DNA from: Bradyrhizobium prioriisuperbiae
GTDB lineage: Bacteria > Pseudomonadota > Alphaproteobacteria > Rhizobiales > Xanthobacteraceae
NCBI RefSeq assembly: GCF_032397745.1
Contig: NZ_CP135921.1
Location: 5,816,501 to 5,880,500, forward strand
DNA: 64,000 nt
Direction: 5' to 3'
The translations under genes and the position numbers were made by a program. The stretch's first letter is position 1. The number at the start of each line of letters is the position of its first letter. Below are positions 61,426 through 64,000 of the stretch, piece after piece. The notes under the pieces are model-generated. The model saw only the letters and a list, made by a program, of their open reading frames with translations. It had not been told where the DNA came from and ran no database searches.

Positions 61426-62223
61426 ATGTCCGATCTGACGGCGGAACAGCAGGCGCTGAAGGAAGCCTACGTCAAGGCCCGCGGCTATTGGCGGCCCTGG
61501 ACCGAGGGGCTGCTGCGGCTCGATCCGGCGTTTCTCGAGGCTTACGGCAAATATGCGGGCTATGCCGCGGAGAAGGGGCCGCTATCACCCAAGATGCGGG
61601 AGCTGATCTATGTCGCGCTCGATGGATCGGCGACGCATCTGTTCCGTTCCGGCCTCGCGCTGCACCTCCGCCTTGCGCTTCAGGAGGGAGCCACGGCGCA
61701 TGAGATCATCGACGTGTTTCGGCTGGCGACGGCTCAGGGGCTGGATGGCTGCAACCTCGGCATCGGTATCCTCGCCGAGGAGTTGGCGAGCGCTGGCGAG
61801 GACGTCGATCATCCCGAACTCACGAATGAGCAGCGCGTGCTGCGGGACGCCTATGTGGCGCAATTCGGCGACTGGCCTGATTTCTGCGAGCAATGGCTGC
61901 GGTACGATCCCGGCTATTTCGCCGTCCTGCTGAATCTCCTCGCGGACCGGCACGCAGGAGGCGGTCTCGACCGACGCTCGCAATGTCTGATCTCGCTCGC
62001 ATTGAACGCCTGTTTCACGGCGCTCAATCAGCATGGCCTGCGCATGCAGATCAAGCGGGCGCTGCGGCTCGGCATCGGCCAGCGGGAGATCCGTCAGGTT
62101 CTCCAGATGACCGCACATCTCGGCGTACACGCGTGCGCCGTCGGTGTCCCGGTTCTGATGGAGGCCCTTGAGGAGCGTTCCTCGAACGACGGCAACGGAC
62201 TGCGTGAGGGAGGACGGGAATGA
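61426..62223 (+). CDS. Carboxymuconolactone decarboxylase (CMD/AhpD)-like protein, two domains
   Basis: A 265-residue protein with two CMD-type helical units: the first around SPKMRELIYVALDGSATHLF, the second around RSQCLISLALNACFTALNQH. The CxxC redox pair of AhpD is absent from both, so peroxidase activity is unlikely; gamma-carboxymuconolactone-type or unknown functions remain. It is in the acyl-CoA operon, overlapping tctB by ATGA at 62220. An upstream in-frame TTG at 61405 is not favoured. Confidence 0.82.
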   Translation: MSDLTAEQQALKEAYVKARGYWRPWTEGLLRLDPAFLEAYGKYAGYAAEKGPLSPKMRELIYVALDGSATHLFRSGLALHLRLALQEGATAHEIIDVFRLATAQGLDGCNLGIGILAEELASAGEDVDHPELTNEQRVLRDAYVAQFGDWPDFCEQWLRYDPGYFAVLLNLLADRHAGGGLDRRSQCLISLALNACFTALNQHGLRMQIKRALRLGIGQREIRQVLQMTAHLGVHACAVGVPVLMEALEERSSNDGNGLREGGRE

Positions 62224-62687
62224 AAGGATTGGCGATCCGCAATCACAGGGCTTTCGCGTCTGGCGCGCTGTTCCTTGCATTTGCAGTCTTCTTCTTCGTG
62301 ACGGCGCTCCAGTACCCCGCAGGCATCGCCGCGAAGATGGGGCCGGGCTATTTCCCGCGTCTGCTCGCGATCGTGCTCGCCGCCATCGGTCTCGTCATCA
62401 TCCTCGGTGCGATCAAGTCCACCGCGGACCGACAGACACTGCGCACATGGGACCTCAAGGGGCTCGCCTGGATCGCCGGATCCGTGATCCTGTTTGGAGC
62501 CCTGCTGTTTCCGCTTGGTCTGGTCGGTGCCCTGTTCGTCCTGGTTATGGTGTCGAGCAGGGCCAGCCCCGAATTCACATGGACAGGCGCGCTGACGAAT
62601 GCGGCGGTGCTCATCGTGCTGTGCCTTGCCGTCTTCGTCTACGGTCTCGGGCTGCCATTGCCCGTCTGGCCCTCTCTTCTCAACTGA
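62220..62687 (+). CDS. Tripartite tricarboxylate transporter small membrane subunit (TctB family)
   Basis: A 155-residue protein with four hydrophobic helices and the TctB layout: first helix (ALFLAFAVFFFVTALQYPAG), the KMGPGYFPRLLAIVLAAIG segment that is the family signature, and two C-terminal helices. It associates with TctA to import a carboxylate using the ion gradient, after delivery by the Bug protein. Overlaps the preceding gene by four bases. Confidence 0.92.
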   Translation: MKGLAIRNHRAFASGALFLAFAVFFFVTALQYPAGIAAKMGPGYFPRLLAIVLAAIGLVIILGAIKSTADRQTLRTWDLKGLAWIAGSVILFGALLFPLGLVGALFVLVMVSSRASPEFTWTGALTNAAVLIVLCLAVFVYGLGLPLPVWPSLLN

Positions 62688-62699
62688 ACGAGCTGACCG

Positions 62700-64000
62700 A
62701 TGGACCTCTTTCATAATCTGGCGATTGGCTTTGCGACGGCAGCTCAGCCCACCAACCTCCTCTACGCCTTCTTCGGCTGCCTGCTCGGAACCTTGATCGG
62801 CGTGCTTCCCGGACTCGGGCCGCTCGCCACCATCGCGATGCTGCTGCCGATCACCTATGCGCTGCAACCGGACGCCGCGCTGATCATGCTCGCCGGGATC
62901 TATTACGGCGCGCAGTATGGCGGCTCGACCACGGCCATCGTCGTCAATCTGCCCGGCGAGTCCTCGTCCGTCGTGACCACGATCGACGGCTATCAGATGG
63001 CCAAGCAGGGCCGCGCCGGCGTGGCGCTCGCCACCGCGGCGATCGGCTCGTTCTTCGCCGGATGCGTCGCCACGCTGGCCTTGGCGGCCCTCGCAGGTCC
63101 GCTGACCGCGACCGCCTTGCTGTTTGGCCCCAAGGAATTCTTCGCGCTCATGATCCTGGGCCTGATCCTCGCCTCGGTGCTGTCGAGCGGCCCGTTTATC
63201 GAAGGCATCGGCATGGTCGTACTCGGCATGCTGTTGAGCCTTGTCGGCACCGATCTGAACAGTGGCAGCCAGCGCTTTGCCTTCGGTATTCCGCAGCTCT
63301 TCGATGGCCTCGATTTCGTGCCGCTGGCGATGGGCATCTTCGGCTTTGCCGAGATCGTCAAGAATCTCGAGCAGGACGACAAGCTGTCGCTGGTGACCCA
63401 GAAGATCACCAATTTGTTTCCGACCCGCGACGATTTCCGTCGCATGGTGCCCGCGATGCTGCGCGGCACCGCGCTGGGAACGCTGCTCGGAGTCTTGCCG
63501 GGCGGCGGCGCGGTGCTTTCGTCCTTTGCGTCCTATACGCTCGAGAAGAAGCTGTCGCGGCATCCCGAGCAGTTCGGCAAGGGCGCGATCGAGGGCGTTG
63601 CGGGCCCGGAGTCCGCCAACAACGCCGGCGCTCAGACCTCGTTCATTCCGCTGCTGACACTTGGAGTGCCCTCCAACGTCGTGATGGCCCTGATGGTCGG
63701 CGCCATGAACATCCACAACATTCACCCGGGTCCGGAGGTGATGACGAAGAATCCAACCCTGTTCTGGGGCCTGATCGTCTCGATGTGGGTCGGCAATCTG
63801 ATGCTGCTGATCCTCAATCTTCCGCTGGTCGGGCTGTGGGTGAAGCTGCTCACCATTCCCTACCGATATCTCTTTCCGGCGATCATGGTGTTCTGCTCGA
63901 TCGGCGTCTATTCCATCAACAGCGGAACGTTCGAAGTCTACGAGGCGGCCGTGTTCTGCGTGTTCGGCTATGTCCTGATCAAGCTGCAACTGCCGGCGGC
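62700..64000 (+). CDS. Tripartite tricarboxylate transporter large permease (TctA family), 3' end outside the window
   Basis: Open from the ATG at 62700 to the window edge (433 codons visible of about 500). Family landmarks are [20 protein letters not shown] near residue 30, [20 protein letters not shown] near 70, and the internal repeat [17 protein letters not shown] near 260, showing the inverted two-half architecture. It begins 12 bases after tctB. With the Bug protein at 52185 it completes the transporter. Confidence 0.93.
   Translation, partial: MDLFHNLAIGFATAAQPTNLLYAFFGCLLGTLIGVLPGLGPLATIAMLLPITYALQPDAALIMLAGIYYGAQYGGSTTAIVVNLPGESSSVVTTIDGYQMAKQGRAGVALATAAIGSFFAGCVATLALAALAGPLTATALLFGPKEFFALMILGLILASVLSSGPFIEGIGMVVLGMLLSLVGTDLNSGSQRFAFGIPQLFDGLDFVPLAMGIFGFAEIVKNLEQDDKLSLVTQKITNLFPTRDDFRRMVPAMLRGTALGTLLGVLPGGGAVLSSFASYTLEKKLSRHPEQFGKGAIEGVAGPESANNAGAQTSFIPLLTLGVPSNVVMALMVGAMNIHNIHPGPEVMTKNPTLFWGLIVSMWVGNLMLLILNLPLVGLWVKLLTIPYRYLFPAIMVFCSIGVYSINSGTFEVYEAAVFCVFGYVLIKLQLPA

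Noticed and set aside
62094..63989. Open frame of 631 codons on the minus strand
   Set aside because: It is opposite tctB and tctA, both with family signatures; the product is a charged low-complexity sequence rich in His, Arg, Asp and Gln.
1..64000. CRISPR arrays, prophage genes, secretion or defence systems
   Set aside because: I saw no regularly spaced repeats and no protein with phage, toxin, restriction or defence motifs; the only mobile-element trace is the IS3 remnant and the tRNA scar.

Overview
The window is G+C-rich DNA from an alphaproteobacterium. Gene types and protein style (several solute-importer operons, Bug-type binding proteins, a tripartite tricarboxylate transporter, many GntR/LysR/TetR regulators, acyl-CoA catabolism) best fit the Hyphomicrobiales, of Bradyrhizobium/Rhodopseudomonas type. 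This is inferred from protein style only; there is no rRNA or other phylogenetic marker. Nearly everything is accessory catabolism: uptake systems, each with its own enzymes and regulator, separated by scars of deletion and insertion.

Region 1 (1-9817): a LysR regulator cut by the window edge, a short SDR remnant, a tautomerase with the full cis-3-chloroacrylate dehalogenase residue set, then an operon with a TorT-like binding protein, a ribose-type ABC importer, a styrene-monooxygenase-like flavoprotein with its flavin reductase, and a GntR regulator. Region 2 (9913-19887): a second, closely similar GntR regulator, convergent with the first, then an operon for a peptide/opine-type ABC importer, an NAD-dependent epimerase, an SDR and a dihydropyrimidinase/hydantoinase. 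Long palindromes of related sequence lie before the transport genes of both regions.

Region 3 (19888-24638): a LysR fragment joined to an IS3-family remnant, then a small module (HdeD-like membrane protein, TetR regulator, secreted protein of unknown function, cytochrome b561, sulfite-oxidase-fold protein) with three CTAG-centred operators. Region 4 (24639-28412): a graveyard of broken genes (NTF2-like, flavin reductase, thiolase, acyl-CoA ligase) around a nitroreductase with an altered end. Region 5 (28682-31604): a MarR regulator with a perfect palindrome, divergent from a linalool dehydratase/isomerase homologue translationally coupled to a SCO-like protein without an anchor.

Region 6 (31909-47109): an IclR fragment, then a tricarboxylate-type module: PrpB-like lyase, PrpF-like isomerase, GntR regulator, TcuA-like flavoprotein, a shortened MmgE/PrpD protein, a complete Liv-type ABC importer, a beta-hydroxyacid dehydrogenase, a Bug binding protein, a metallo-beta-lactamase-fold hydrolase and an aldehyde dehydrogenase. 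TGTATACA motifs flank both halves. It ends next to a 49-bp copy of the 3' half of tRNA-Lys(CTT), a typical integration scar.

Region 7 (47433-64000): a luciferase-like monooxygenase with flavin reductase, divergent from a LysR gene; an SMP-30 hydrolase divergent from a TetR gene; and an acyl-CoA degradation operon (enoyl-CoA hydratase, NDP-forming acyl-CoA synthetase, orphan binding protein, two complementary acyl-CoA dehydrogenase subunits, two SDRs, a CMD-family protein) that runs into tctB and tctA, the latter leaving the window. GACCGATCGGTC operators connect its parts.
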